From assembly GCF_001418575.1 (NCBI RefSeq), contig NZ_LIQR01000196.1:1-50367 (forward strand): a stretch of DNA of 50,367 bases. The letters run 5' to 3'. The notes under the pieces are model-generated. The model did no database searches, was not told the DNA's origin, and saw nothing but the letters and a program-made list of their open reading frames with translations. Below, one piece after another: positions 16,559-24,678 of the stretch. Source of the DNA: Peterkaempfera griseoplana. Lineage in GTDB: Bacteria; Actinomycetota; Actinomycetes; Streptomycetales; Streptomycetaceae. Position 1 is the stretch's first letter, and each line of letters starts with the position of its first letter. A program made the translations under genes and the position numbers.

Positions 16559-17608
16559 TCAGTGGTCCGGGCGTGGCGGTGCCGAGCTCTGCCGGACGAC
16601 CAGGGTGGTCGGCAGCTCGACACGGTCCTGAGCCGGTCGGCGGCCCGCCGCCAGGTCGAGCATGGTCTCCGCCGCCATCGCGCCCATCTGCGACAGCGGC
16701 TGGCGCACCGTCGTCAGTGCGGGCACCGACCACTGGGTGAACAGCAGGTCGTCGAAGCCCACCACGCTCAGGTCGTCCGGAACCCGCAATCCGGCCTGCC
16801 GGGCCGCCTCGCACACACCCAGCGCCTGGAGGTCGTTGGTCGCGAACACGGCCGTGGGCGGGTCGGGGCGCTCCAGCAGGTGGCGTCCTTCCCGCAGCCC
16901 GCCCTCCACGTACAGCGGCGCCTGACGGACCAGCCGGTCGTCGACCGACGCCCCGGCGGCGTCCATCCCCGCGCGGAAGCCGTCCAGCCTGGCCCGGCAG
17001 CAGAACAGCTCATCGGGGCCGTGGACCACGGCCACCCGGCGGTGGCCCAGTTCCGCCAGGTGCCGGGCGGCGAGCAGCCCGCCGTTCCAGTTCATCGCCC
17101 CCACCGACGGCACCTGGTGCGACGGTTCGCCCGTCGGGTCCAGTGCCACCACGGGAATCGCCCGGCTCGCCAACTGCGCGTACTGCGCGTCAGTCAGCCT
17201 CGCGGACACCGCGATCACCCCCACCGGGTGTCGCGCCAGCACGTCCCGGGTCCACGACCGCCCCGGGGTGAGCCTCCCCTGCATCTGGGTGACCGCGACC
17301 GCGAGGCCCCGCGGGCCGACGACCTCCTCGACACCCCGCACGATCTCCAGCGCCCACAGACTGTCCAGGGCCTGGAACACGAGTTCCACCGACGGTGTGG
17401 AACCGGGGTTCTCGGCCCTGCGGTAGCCGTGCTCCCGGATCAGCTCCTCGATCCGCGCGCGCGTCTCGGCGGACACCCCCGGCCGGCCGTTGATCACCTT
17501 GGACACCGTGGGCACCGACACCCCGGCGAGGACGGCGATCTCGGTGACCGAGATCTCGGCTCGTCGACGCCCGCTCTCGGGAGGGGGCGTGGAGTTGTCA
17601 CTGTCCAC
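16559..17608 (-). CDS. LacI family transcriptional regulator
   Basis: 349 residues. N-terminal HTH at about residues 19-65 (VTEIAVLAGVSVPTVSKVIN, then GRPGVSAETRARI as hinge approach). The periplasmic-binding-protein-like sensor domain follows with the family landmarks ASRAIPVVALDP, GGLLAARHLAELGHRRVAVV, TAVFATNDLQALGV and LSVVGFDDLLFTQWSVPALT. It lies upstream of the secreted GH26 gene on the same strand, with a 633-base gap that holds three candidate operators, so it is the probable repressor of that gene, released by a sugar. A longer N-terminus than usual (MDSDNSTPPPESGRRRAEIS) is present; a downstream start would still retain the HTH. Confidence 0.93.
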   Translation of the reverse strand: MDSDNSTPPPESGRRRAEISVTEIAVLAGVSVPTVSKVINGRPGVSAETRARIEELIREHGYRRAENPGSTPSVELVFQALDSLWALEIVRGVEEVVGPRGLAVAVTQMQGRLTPGRSWTRDVLARHPVGVIAVSARLTDAQYAQLASRAIPVVALDPTGEPSHQVPSVGAMNWNGGLLAARHLAELGHRRVAVVHGPDELFCCRARLDGFRAGMDAAGASVDDRLVRQAPLYVEGGLREGRHLLERPDPPTAVFATNDLQALGVCEAARQAGLRVPDDLSVVGFDDLLFTQWSVPALTTVRQPLSQMGAMAAETMLDLAAGRRPAQDRVELPTTLVVRQSSAPPRPDH

Positions 17609-18055
17609 CGGCGAAGCGTACCGAAGCCGCGAACGCGGCAGGGTGCCCTACCTCGGTGGCCGACAGCCCGGATCTCGGGGGAGGCGAAGGGGGGTGGAAC
17701 TCCCCGGGCCGCAGCGGGCCGCCGACCGCGCGCAGTGCGGCGACCACGGGCAACCCGAAGCAGGGACGGAGTGTCCATTGCGCCACATCCTCGGGCCGGT
17801 CCCGGTACGGAGGCGACTTGGCAGTTCCGCGCGGTGACGACTGCGACCCACGGCATCCGTCGCTCCGGCGGACGGGGGCCCGGAGGGCCGCGCCCGCCGC
17901 GTGGCCGTGACCGGCACGCGTGGCCGAGCCGCCTCTGCGCGCAGTCGCACGGGCCCGGGTGGTAGGCGCTGCCGTGAATTGTGATCCCTGGGCCGTCGGG
18001 ATGGGCGCGGCGGTAGGCTCGGACTGGTTGCTTCGGCGGGGGCGAGGGAGTAGCG
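17609..18055. other. Intergenic region, 447 bases
   Basis: Divergent promoter region of the LacI gene and the NLR pair. I see no gene with good codon bias, no RNA and no GAAANNTTTC copy. Confidence 0.45.
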
Positions 18056-18490
18056 GTGACGGGTGCGGAGATCGCGGTCGGGTACATGTGCGCCTGGCTT
18101 GTGGCCAAGGCCAGGCGCGTTGCGGGGCGGGCGGATGCCGAGGTCGATCGGAGCCTCGACGCAGGGATGAGCCGGCTTCATCAGCTGGTCAGCAGCAAGC
18201 TCGGACAGGACCCGGCACTGGAGCGAGCCGAGGAGGAGGCCGGGGAAGGCCAGGCGGAACCCTCGGAGCGCACCCGGCGCCGGCTGACGGACTCACTGGA
18301 GGACGCGGCCGAGCGTGACCCGGCGTTCTCCGAGGCTCTGGATGCGTTGGTCAGGGAGTTGCAGGACGTCGCTGCCCAGGTGCCGGGAGCGGGCGGCGGC
18401 GGTGGGGTGGGGAGCCGGAACACCTTCTGGGGGCCGGCCGCTCTACAGATAGGCGACCACAACCGGCAGGACAACCGGTTCGGCCGCTGA
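18056..18490 (+). CDS. Putative NLR-partner effector with C-terminal RHIM-like motif
   Basis: 144 residues (GTG start at 18056). Residues 1-110 are almost entirely helical: a short hydrophobic first helix (MTGAEIAVGYMCAWLVAKAR), then amphipathic acidic helices with RTRRRLTDSLEDAAERDPAF, a composition typical of small proteins encoded just ahead of streptomycete NB-ARC genes. A Gly-rich linker (AGGGGGVGS) leads to the last 23 residues, where GPAALQIGDHNRQDNRF (126-142) resembles the RHIM core (I/V-Q-x-G) and the Asn/Gln-rich amyloid signalling motifs of bacterial NLR partners. The next gene begins two bases after the stop and carries the same motif at its N-terminus. Inference: an effector, possibly membrane-acting, switched on by amyloid templating from the receptor. 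Confidence 0.7.
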   Translation: MTGAEIAVGYMCAWLVAKARRVAGRADAEVDRSLDAGMSRLHQLVSSKLGQDPALERAEEEAGEGQAEPSERTRRRLTDSLEDAAERDPAFSEALDALVRELQDVAAQVPGAGGGGGVGSRNTFWGPAALQIGDHNRQDNRFGR

Positions 18491-18492
18491 GC

Positions 18493-21189
18493 ATGGCAGG
18501 CGACGGCTACACCGGGCCCTTCGCCGGTCAGTACGGCGACCACAACGAGCAGAACAACCACTTTCACGCCGCGCCCCGCACCCCCGCTCCCTGGCCGCAC
18601 CAGGTCGGGGTGATACCGCCCAGGGCGCAGTGGCTCCAGGACCGTGCCGAGACCCGCCTGCTGACCCGGGTACTGTCCGAGGGCGGAACAGTGGGCGAGG
18701 CGTTAGGCGGAGCCAGGGGCGGAACCACGAGCACCGAACCTGCCCGGCAGGCACTGGCGAGCGGGGTGCTGGCGGGTATGGGCGGGGTCGGCAAGACCCA
18801 GCTGGCCGCTCACTACGCGCGCACCGCCTGGCGATCGGGTGCCCTCGACGTCCTGGTGTGGATCACCGCCAGCAGCCCGACGGCGATCGTCAACGGATAC
18901 GCGCAGGCCGCCGCCGAAGTCCTCGCCGCCGACACCACCGACCCGCAACGGGCCGCAGCGAACTTCCTGGCCTGGCTGGAACCCAAAGGCGACCGCCCGC
19001 CCTGCCGCTGGCTGGTCGTGCTCGACGACGTCGCCGACCCCAACGACCTGCGAGGCTGGTGGCCACCCGCCAGCCCGACCGGGAGCACGCTCGTCACCAC
19101 CCGGCGCAAGGACGCCGCCCTGACGGCCTCCCGCAGCGTCGTCGAGGTCGGCATGTTCAGCGAGGCGGAGTCCGTCGCCTACCTCACCCAGACACTGGCC
19201 GCTCGCGACCGCCGTGAACCCGACGACGAGCTGGCCGCCCTCGCCGCCCGCCTGGGGCACCTGCCACTCGCGCTGTCCCAGGCTGCCGCATACGTCATCG
19301 ACGCCGACATCACCTGCGCCGCGTACCGGGCCCTGCTGGCCGACCGTGCCCACACCCTGGCCGACGTCGCTCCGGACGCCCTCCCCGACGACCAGCCCCA
19401 CACGGTCGCCGCCGCCTGGTCCCTGTCCGTCGACCGCGCCGACGCCCTGCGCCCCCGCGGGCTGGCCCGCCCGTTGCTCGAGCTTGCTGCGTTCCTCGAC
19501 CCGAACGGCATCCCCGACAGCGTCCTGACCAGTGAGCCCGCGCTCGCCCACCTGAGCCGCCGTCAACGGCACCTCACCGGCGTGCAGAACGTCACCGCCG
19601 ACCGGGTTCTCCTCGCCCTCCGGGCACTGCACCGACTCAGCCTGATCGCCCACACGCCCGCGGTCGCCCATCAGGCTGTCCGCGTCCACCAGCTCCTGCA
19701 GCGTGCCGTCCGCGAGAGCCTCACTCCGGCGCGACACACCCGGCAGGCACACATCGCCGCTGACGCTCTGGCCGCGGCCTGGCCGGAGGTCGAGAACCAC
19801 GCCGTCTTCGCCCAGGCTCTGCGGGCCAACGCCACCGCCCTCATCGCCTGTGCGGGAGATGAACTCCACCAGGCCGGCATCCACCCGGTGCTGTTCCGCG
19901 CGGGCCGCAGCCTGGGCGAGGTCGGACAGCTCGACGCCGCTCGCGCCCACTATCAGCACCTCGCCGACACCGCGCGTCGGCACCTCGGCGCCGAACACGC
20001 CGACACCCTGATAGCGCGCTACCAGACCGCGGCATGGCAGGCCCGGGCGGGGAACACGGCCGACGCCCTGACGGCCCTTGCGAAGGTGCTGCACGACCAG
20101 AGTCGAGTGCTGGGACCTGACCATCCCGACACGCTCAGGACGCGGAGCAGCGTCATCGTCGTCCAGGCCCAGGAGGACGGCGACAGGACCCAGGAGCTGG
20201 CGAGCCTGATCAAGCTGCTGGAGCAGCAGATGCAGGCTCTCGGGCTCGACCATCGGGACTGTCTGGCCACCCGGCGGAGGGTCGCGTCCGTGATGGGGGA
20301 GGCCGGGTTCAAGGCCGAGGCCGTGGGCAGCCTGGCCGAAGTACTGCAGGATCAGGTGCGGGTGCTGGGTCCCGACGACCCGGACACCGTCGCCACGCAG
20401 GATGCGCTGGCGTTCTGGCAGGCAGAGGTGCGGACACAGGACGCGGGCAGTGCCGCGAAGGCCATGAATCAGGTGCTGCAGGAGCAGATGCAGGTCCTCG
20501 GCCCCGACCATCGTGACACCCTCGCCACTCGCCGTAAGATCGCGACCCTGTCAGGGCAGGTGGGCGACATAGCCGGAGCTGTGCAGATCCTGACAGACCT
20601 GCTCGACGACCAGGGGCGGATCCTGGGGGCCGACGATCTCGAAACCCTCAGCACCAGGAAGCAGCTGGCCTTCTGGCAAGGGCGGCTGTCCGGTGCGGAC
20701 AGCGCCGTCGCGGTCCTCACCACGCTGATCGAGGACCAGGCCCGGGTCCTGGGCCGGGACCATGCCGACAGCCTTGACACACGTAAGGAGCTCGCCTTCT
20801 GGCAGGGCCGGGTGCACGGCGGGAGCAGGGCCGTGGAGACCCTGGCCGATCTGGTGGGCGACATGGTCCGGGTACTCGGCCCGGACCACGCCCAGACGCT
20901 CGACGCGATGGACGACCTCGTCTTCTGGCGGGACCAGGTCGACAGAATCCGCAGCACCGCGGCCGGCTACTCCTCGCTGCTCGACCAAGCGCTGACGCTC
21001 CTGGGTCCCGAGCACCCTCGCACCGTCGATGCGGCCGACAAGCTCGCCTTCCACCGCGACCGGGCCGGGGACGCAACCGGCCCCGTGCGGGCGCTGACCA
21101 GGCTGCTGAGCAGCATGAGCAGCACACTGGGACTTGACCACCCGCACACGTCGGCGATCGAGGACCATCTGGCCTTCTGGCGAGCCTGA
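18493..21189 (+). CDS. NLR/STAND protein: N-terminal RHIM-like motif, NB-ARC, TPR array
   Basis: 898 residues. Residues 8-24 (GPFAGQYGDHNEQNNHF) mirror the C-terminal motif of the upstream protein. NB-ARC ATPase: Walker A GMGGVGKT (95-102), Walker B RWLVVLDDV (172-180), sensor TLVTTRR, and the GxP motif GHLPLALSQAAAYV (255-268). A winged-helix-like segment carries VRVHQLLQRAVRES in the MHD position. From about residue 485 ten TPR-like repeats follow, each 42-44 residues with a consensus VLGPDHxDTLxTRxxLAFW, ending at the last codon. Architecture is that of a pathogen/self sensor: ligand binds the repeats, ATP-driven oligomerisation exposes the N-terminal motif, which seeds the partner. Same operon as 18056. 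The ligand is unknown. Confidence 0.92.
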   Translation: MAGDGYTGPFAGQYGDHNEQNNHFHAAPRTPAPWPHQVGVIPPRAQWLQDRAETRLLTRVLSEGGTVGEALGGARGGTTSTEPARQALASGVLAGMGGVGKTQLAAHYARTAWRSGALDVLVWITASSPTAIVNGYAQAAAEVLAADTTDPQRAAANFLAWLEPKGDRPPCRWLVVLDDVADPNDLRGWWPPASPTGSTLVTTRRKDAALTASRSVVEVGMFSEAESVAYLTQTLAARDRREPDDELAALAARLGHLPLALSQAAAYVIDADITCAAYRALLADRAHTLADVAPDALPDDQPHTVAAAWSLSVDRADALRPRGLARPLLELAAFLDPNGIPDSVLTSEPALAHLSRRQRHLTGVQNVTADRVLLALRALHRLSLIAHTPAVAHQAVRVHQLLQRAVRESLTPARHTRQAHIAADALAAAWPEVENHAVFAQALRANATALIACAGDELHQAGIHPVLFRAGRSLGEVGQLDAARAHYQHLADTARRHLGAEHADTLIARYQTAAWQARAGNTADALTALAKVLHDQSRVLGPDHPDTLRTRSSVIVVQAQEDGDRTQELASLIKLLEQQMQALGLDHRDCLATRRRVASVMGEAGFKAEAVGSLAEVLQDQVRVLGPDDPDTVATQDALAFWQAEVRTQDAGSAAKAMNQVLQEQMQVLGPDHRDTLATRRKIATLSGQVGDIAGAVQILTDLLDDQGRILGADDLETLSTRKQLAFWQGRLSGADSAVAVLTTLIEDQARVLGRDHADSLDTRKELAFWQGRVHGGSRAVETLADLVGDMVRVLGPDHAQTLDAMDDLVFWRDQVDRIRSTAAGYSSLLDQALTLLGPEHPRTVDAADKLAFHRDRAGDATGPVRALTRLLSSMSSTLGLDHPHTSAIEDHLAFWRA
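19984..21189 (+). repeat. Ten in-frame tandem repeats of about 126 bases (TPR-like)
   Basis: Codon for the Leu of the L-G-x-x-H/D anchor falls at 19984, 20110, 20239, 20365, 20497, 20623, 20749, 20875, 21001 and 21127, giving spacings of 126, 129, 126, 132 and then five times 126 bases. Coding repeat, not CRISPR. Confidence 0.85.
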
Positions 21190-21518
21190 GCGCCCGCGCC
21201 GCGGGACTCCGCCGCCGCCCGTCACGAGACCCGCGGCCCCCGGCGGTCAAGTCGTCCATGCCGACGCCGAACTGGTGGAACAGCTCGGCCTGCCGAGGGT
21301 CTCCCCGGAGGCGGAGCGTGAACGACGGGTGACGGCCGCAGTGGAACGCACCGTGGTCACCGAGTGGACGCCCTGCCCCGGGACGGCGCCGGTACAGCAC
21401 ACGCCGGGGCGCCGCCGTTCTCGCGCGCGCCCGGCAGTCGGAGGACGGGACCTCCGGTCTCGGTGTCACAAGGGGTTCAGCGGTGCGCGCGTCGAGCGTG
21501 CACACCGCAAGCCCACCG
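21190..21518. other. Intergenic region, 329 bases
   Basis: Between the 3' ends of the NLR gene and the TetR gene. No gene or clear hairpin seen. Confidence 0.45.
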
Positions 21519-22148
21519 TCAGGCGCCGGCCGGTGCGGCGGATCCCAGTCGTGCCGCCGGTGGGAGCGGTGCGCGGTGAGGGCACGCTTCGAATGCCTGG
21601 ATCGCCAGCCCTGCGAAGCGTCGGGAGGCCCTGACCCGGGTGGCGGTGGACGCGGCGTGGATCCCCTTGTTGGCCATGAGGACGAGAACGAGGTCGTCCA
21701 GTACGAAGTCGGGCCTCAGACGCCCTGCGTCCTTGGCTCGCTGGGCCAGTCCGGCGACTGCCTTCAGCGTGTACTCACGTCCCGCGACGTCCGGCGCCCC
21801 CGGGAGGGTCGACAGAAAGGCTTCGGTGAAGCCCCGATCACGTGCGTGCAGCTCACAGATCTTCTCGATCACCAGGCAGAGGCCACGCCAGGGATCGGGA
21901 TCCGCGCACCCCTCGTCGACGATGGTGCGGCATGCGCGCAGCTGGTCCGCGAAGGCTTCGGCGACCAGCGTCTGCTTGGTCGGGAAGTGGCGGTACAAGG
22001 TGGCGGGCCCCACCCCGGCACGCCGCGCGATCTCCCGCATCGGCACATCCAGGCCCTCGGCCGAGAAGAGCGCCCGGGCCGCGTCCTGGATGCGTGCGCG
22101 GTTGTCCATCGCGTCGGAACGCAGCTTGTGAGGCACCTGCTCGGTCAC
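21519..22148 (-). CDS. TetR/AcrR family transcriptional regulator
   Basis: 209 residues from a GTG at 22148; the ATG at 22109 (MDNRARIQDAARALF) is an alternative nearer the usual TetR start. HTH at about residues 30-62: REIARRAGVGPATLYRHFPT is the recognition unit. The C-terminal ligand domain (ERGLCLVIEKIC-like helices, FLSTLPGAPDV, DDLVLVLMANKGIHAAS) resembles TetR members paired with oxidoreductases. It is divergent from the MDR gene at 22341 and probably represses it. Effector unknown. Confidence 0.92.
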   Translation of the reverse strand: MTEQVPHKLRSDAMDNRARIQDAARALFSAEGLDVPMREIARRAGVGPATLYRHFPTKQTLVAEAFADQLRACRTIVDEGCADPDPWRGLCLVIEKICELHARDRGFTEAFLSTLPGAPDVAGREYTLKAVAGLAQRAKDAGRLRPDFVLDDLVLVLMANKGIHAASTATRVRASRRFAGLAIQAFEACPHRAPLPPAARLGSAAPAGA

Positions 22149-22166
22149 TCTCTCACTTTAGCGAAA

Positions 22167-22182
22167 CGGACGAGGGCGTCCG
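22167..22182. promoter_or_regulatory. Possible TetR operator
   Basis: CGGACGAGGGCGTCCG: six-base arms CGGACG and CGTCCG around AGGG, about 20 bases upstream of the TetR start and in the divergent promoter region. Short and GC-rich, so it may be chance. Confidence 0.3.
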
Positions 22183-22340
22183 GTACCGTCCCGGGACACA
22201 GCAGCCCGCCGGGATCACCGGGGCGCACGGCACGCGGGCCGGTCCCGGCTGTGGCCCGAAGCCCCCTCCCACCAGGCGGAGTTCGGTGGCGGGCACGGAG
22301 CAGGACCGTGCCTGAGCAGTCCGAGAACGAGGAGACGACA

Positions 22341-23303
22341 TTGAAGGCGATCGAGATCCGGACGTTCGGGGGCCCTGAAGGTCTGGCCGTTGTGGAGCTG
22401 CCGGTGCCCGCACCTGCTGCCGGGCAGGTGCTGATCGCCGTTGAGGCGGCGGGCGTCGGAGGTGTCGACACCGTGATCCGGAGCGGGGCGCTGGCCGCCT
22501 ACGGCTTCAAGGAGGGTTTCATCCCCGGTGGCGAGGTGGCGGGCACCGTGACCAGGGTCGGGGACGGCGTCGACGCCTCATGGATCGGCCGTCGGGTGTG
22601 GGCCTTCACCGGCACCGGCGGAGGCTACGTCGAACAAGCCGTCGCGCCGGTCGAGCAGATCCTTCCCCTGCCGGACAGCCTGTCCACCGTCGCCGCGGTG
22701 ACGCTCGGCAGCGCTGGTGCGGTGGCCCACTTCGGGCTTCGCCACGCCCGTTTCGCTCCCGGGGAGAGAGTCCTGGTGCGTGGCGCGGCCGGCAGCATCG
22801 GGATCATGGCGGTGCAGCTCGCGGCCCGCGGTGGCGCTGCCGCGGTGGCGGTCACGACCTCGTCGGCCGAGCGCGGCGAGCGGCTGCGCCGTCTCGGCGC
22901 GACCCACGTGCTGGATCGCTCCGGCCAGGGAGGGGCGGAGGCTCCGGCGGGCCATGACGTCATCATCGACATCGTGGCCGGCCAGGACATGCCGTCGTTC
23001 CTGGACAGGCTCAACCCCAACGGCCGCATGGTGGCCGTGGGCGCGGTCGCGGGTCAGCCGCCCGCGGACTTCGGCGCGAGGATCATGGCGGCGTTCCAGA
23101 AGTCGATCTCCTTCTCCACGTTCAGCGCAGCCACCGTCGCCCGGGCCGACTTGCTTGCCGTGCGCGGCGAGCAGTTCGCCGCAGCCGGTCGCGGCGAGAT
23201 CGAGACGGTGGTGCACGAGGTGCTGCCACTGGACGAGGCTGTGCTGGCGCACCAGAAGATGGCCGCGGGCGAGGTCTTCGGGAGGATCGTGCTGACACCG
23301 TAG
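22341..23303 (+). CDS. Zinc-independent MDR oxidoreductase (quinone reductase-like)
   Basis: 320 residues. TTG start at 22341, chosen because GAGGAGA lies six bases upstream and MKAIEIRTFGGPEGLAVVEL is the usual quinone-reductase N-terminus; a GTG 33 bases upstream is possible. GroES-like domain 1-115, with no zinc-binding Cys/His set; NADPH-binding Rossmann domain with RGAAGSIGIMAVQLAARGG (consensus A-x-x-G-x-G-x-x-A in MDRs), then ATHVLDRS and the C-terminal EVFGRIVLTP typical of the family. Would reduce quinones or reactive enones with NADPH. Divergent from TetR. Confidence 0.9.
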   Translation: MKAIEIRTFGGPEGLAVVELPVPAPAAGQVLIAVEAAGVGGVDTVIRSGALAAYGFKEGFIPGGEVAGTVTRVGDGVDASWIGRRVWAFTGTGGGYVEQAVAPVEQILPLPDSLSTVAAVTLGSAGAVAHFGLRHARFAPGERVLVRGAAGSIGIMAVQLAARGGAAAVAVTTSSAERGERLRRLGATHVLDRSGQGGAEAPAGHDVIIDIVAGQDMPSFLDRLNPNGRMVAVGAVAGQPPADFGARIMAAFQKSISFSTFSAATVARADLLAVRGEQFAAAGRGEIETVVHEVLPLDEAVLAHQKMAAGEVFGRIVLTP

Positions 23304-23309
23304 TTGTCC

Positions 23310-23362
23310 ACACCGGACCGCCTCGATCCCACCCGCGCAGGCGGAGGCGAGGGAGTCCGGTG
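23310..23362 (+). terminator. Long bulged stem-loop after the MDR gene
   Basis: Outer arms ACACCGGAC (23310-23318) and GTCCGGTGT (23354-23362) and inner arms CGCCTC (23319-23324) and GAGGCG (23344-23349) pair, with a small bulge, just after the stop codon. Confidence 0.6.
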
Positions 23363-23500
23363 TCGCGGTGTGAACGACGGACCCGGACCCCCTCGCGACG
23401 CCCGCCCGCGGGAGCACGCGGGCTGCGTCCGCGGTGAGGTGAACCATGGCCCCGTGCTGCCGGGCAGGGCCGGCGAACCGCCGAGGGCCTGCGCGGGTGG

Positions 23501-24583
23501 TCAGCTCTCCTGGGTGCTGCGCTCGCGCAGTGCCTGCTCGACGGCGTCCCGCAGACGGGCCTCCTCGTGCAGCTTGCGCCGTGCCGTGCGCCGACGGGTC
23601 AGGACGAGCGCCCCGGCGACGGCCGCGATCAGTGCGAGGAGCAGCAGCGACAGCGTCCAGGGGACGGCCCAGCCGTGCGTGGTGGCGCTGACCGGGTCGA
23701 GCGCGCTGGTGGAGCCCGACGCGTCGGTGAGCAGGGGCGTGAGGGTCGCGGTCGCGGCCAGACTGAACGCGGGTGTGACGCCGTGGACGGGGACGGTCAC
23801 CTTCCAGCGCTCGCCGGGGAGCAGCGCGGGCGGCGGGGCGATCTTGCCCGCATCGACCCGAAGCCACCCGAACGGCCCGGAGAGCGACACCCGCTGCTGG
23901 GCCGTCAGGACGGCGTTGCCGGTGTTGTGGACGGAGTAGGTGACGGTGGCGTCGCCCTTGGCGAACGGGTCGGCGGTTCCGGCGTAGCGCACCTGCAGGT
24001 CCTCCACCGCGAGGCTCGGCTGGAGCTTGCCGCTGACCCGCAGCCGGATCTTGATTCCGAGGCGCCGGTCCACATTGATGCCCGCCGCGTCGTCGGCCTG
24101 CGTCAGGGAGGTGAGGATGCCGCCCACGTGGTCGCCGGGTGTGGCGTTGGCGGGAACGGTGACGGTGAAGGGGATGGTGACGGACTTGCCGGGCTTGATC
24201 ACGACGCTGTCGCGGTCGGCGTGGACCCAGGCGCCGATCCCGACGGACTTCTTGTCCGTGGTGAGCAGGTCGAGCGTGCCCGTCTCGGCGGTGAAGCCGT
24301 CGGCGGCGTGGATCTGCAGGTCGAGCGGGGTCTTGCCGCGGTTGGCGACCACCATGGCGTCCTTGATCTGCCCGCCGGGGTTGGTGTTGTAGCTGTAGCT
24401 GGACCGGTCGTCACCGAACCCGTTGGGGGCCGTGCGGACGCTCCAGGTGACGTCGCCGTCGGCGGCGTGGGCGGGGGCGGCCGCCAGGCCGGTGACCGCG
24501 AGGGCGGCGAGCAGGGCCAGGGCGAGGGTGCGGACGAGGGCGGCGGCGGTGGTGGTCTTCCGGCGCGTTGCTGGCGCTTGCAT
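23501..24583 (-). CDS. DUF916-type exported, membrane-anchored protein
   Basis: 360 residues. Signal peptide (ALVRTLALALLAALAVTGLA, cleavage near AHAADG, ~residue 41). The mature part begins DVTWSVRTAPNGFGDDRSSY and YNTNPGGQIKDAMVVANRGK: the N-terminal DUF916 pattern (Ig-like, binds peptidoglycan or WxL proteins in Firmicutes). A second beta-domain follows (DATVTYSVHNTGNAVLTAQQ). A single membrane helix at ~310-335 (AVPWTLSLLLLALIAAVAGA) is followed by a basic cytosolic tail (TRRRTARRKL). Last of three same-strand genes (HupE-like, phosphoesterase, this one; gap 95 bases). The phosphoesterase ends in a WxL-like domain, the natural partner of DUF916, suggesting a surface complex. Confidence 0.8.
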   Translation of the reverse strand: MQAPATRRKTTTAAALVRTLALALLAALAVTGLAAAPAHAADGDVTWSVRTAPNGFGDDRSSYSYNTNPGGQIKDAMVVANRGKTPLDLQIHAADGFTAETGTLDLLTTDKKSVGIGAWVHADRDSVVIKPGKSVTIPFTVTVPANATPGDHVGGILTSLTQADDAAGINVDRRLGIKIRLRVSGKLQPSLAVEDLQVRYAGTADPFAKGDATVTYSVHNTGNAVLTAQQRVSLSGPFGWLRVDAGKIAPPPALLPGERWKVTVPVHGVTPAFSLAATATLTPLLTDASGSTSALDPVSATTHGWAVPWTLSLLLLALIAAVAGALVLTRRRTARRKLHEEARLRDAVEQALRERSTQES

Positions 24584-24678
24584 CGTGGGGTCCTCGGGCG
24601 GTGTGGTGCCGGGTTCTGAACGGGGGTGGCGGGACGGGCGCCCGAAGGAGCCCGCCCCGCCGGGTCAAGCGGGTCCGA

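Noticed and set aside
19984-21189. CRISPR-like array
   Set aside because: The repeats are in-frame, 126 bases apart and encode TPR-like helices.
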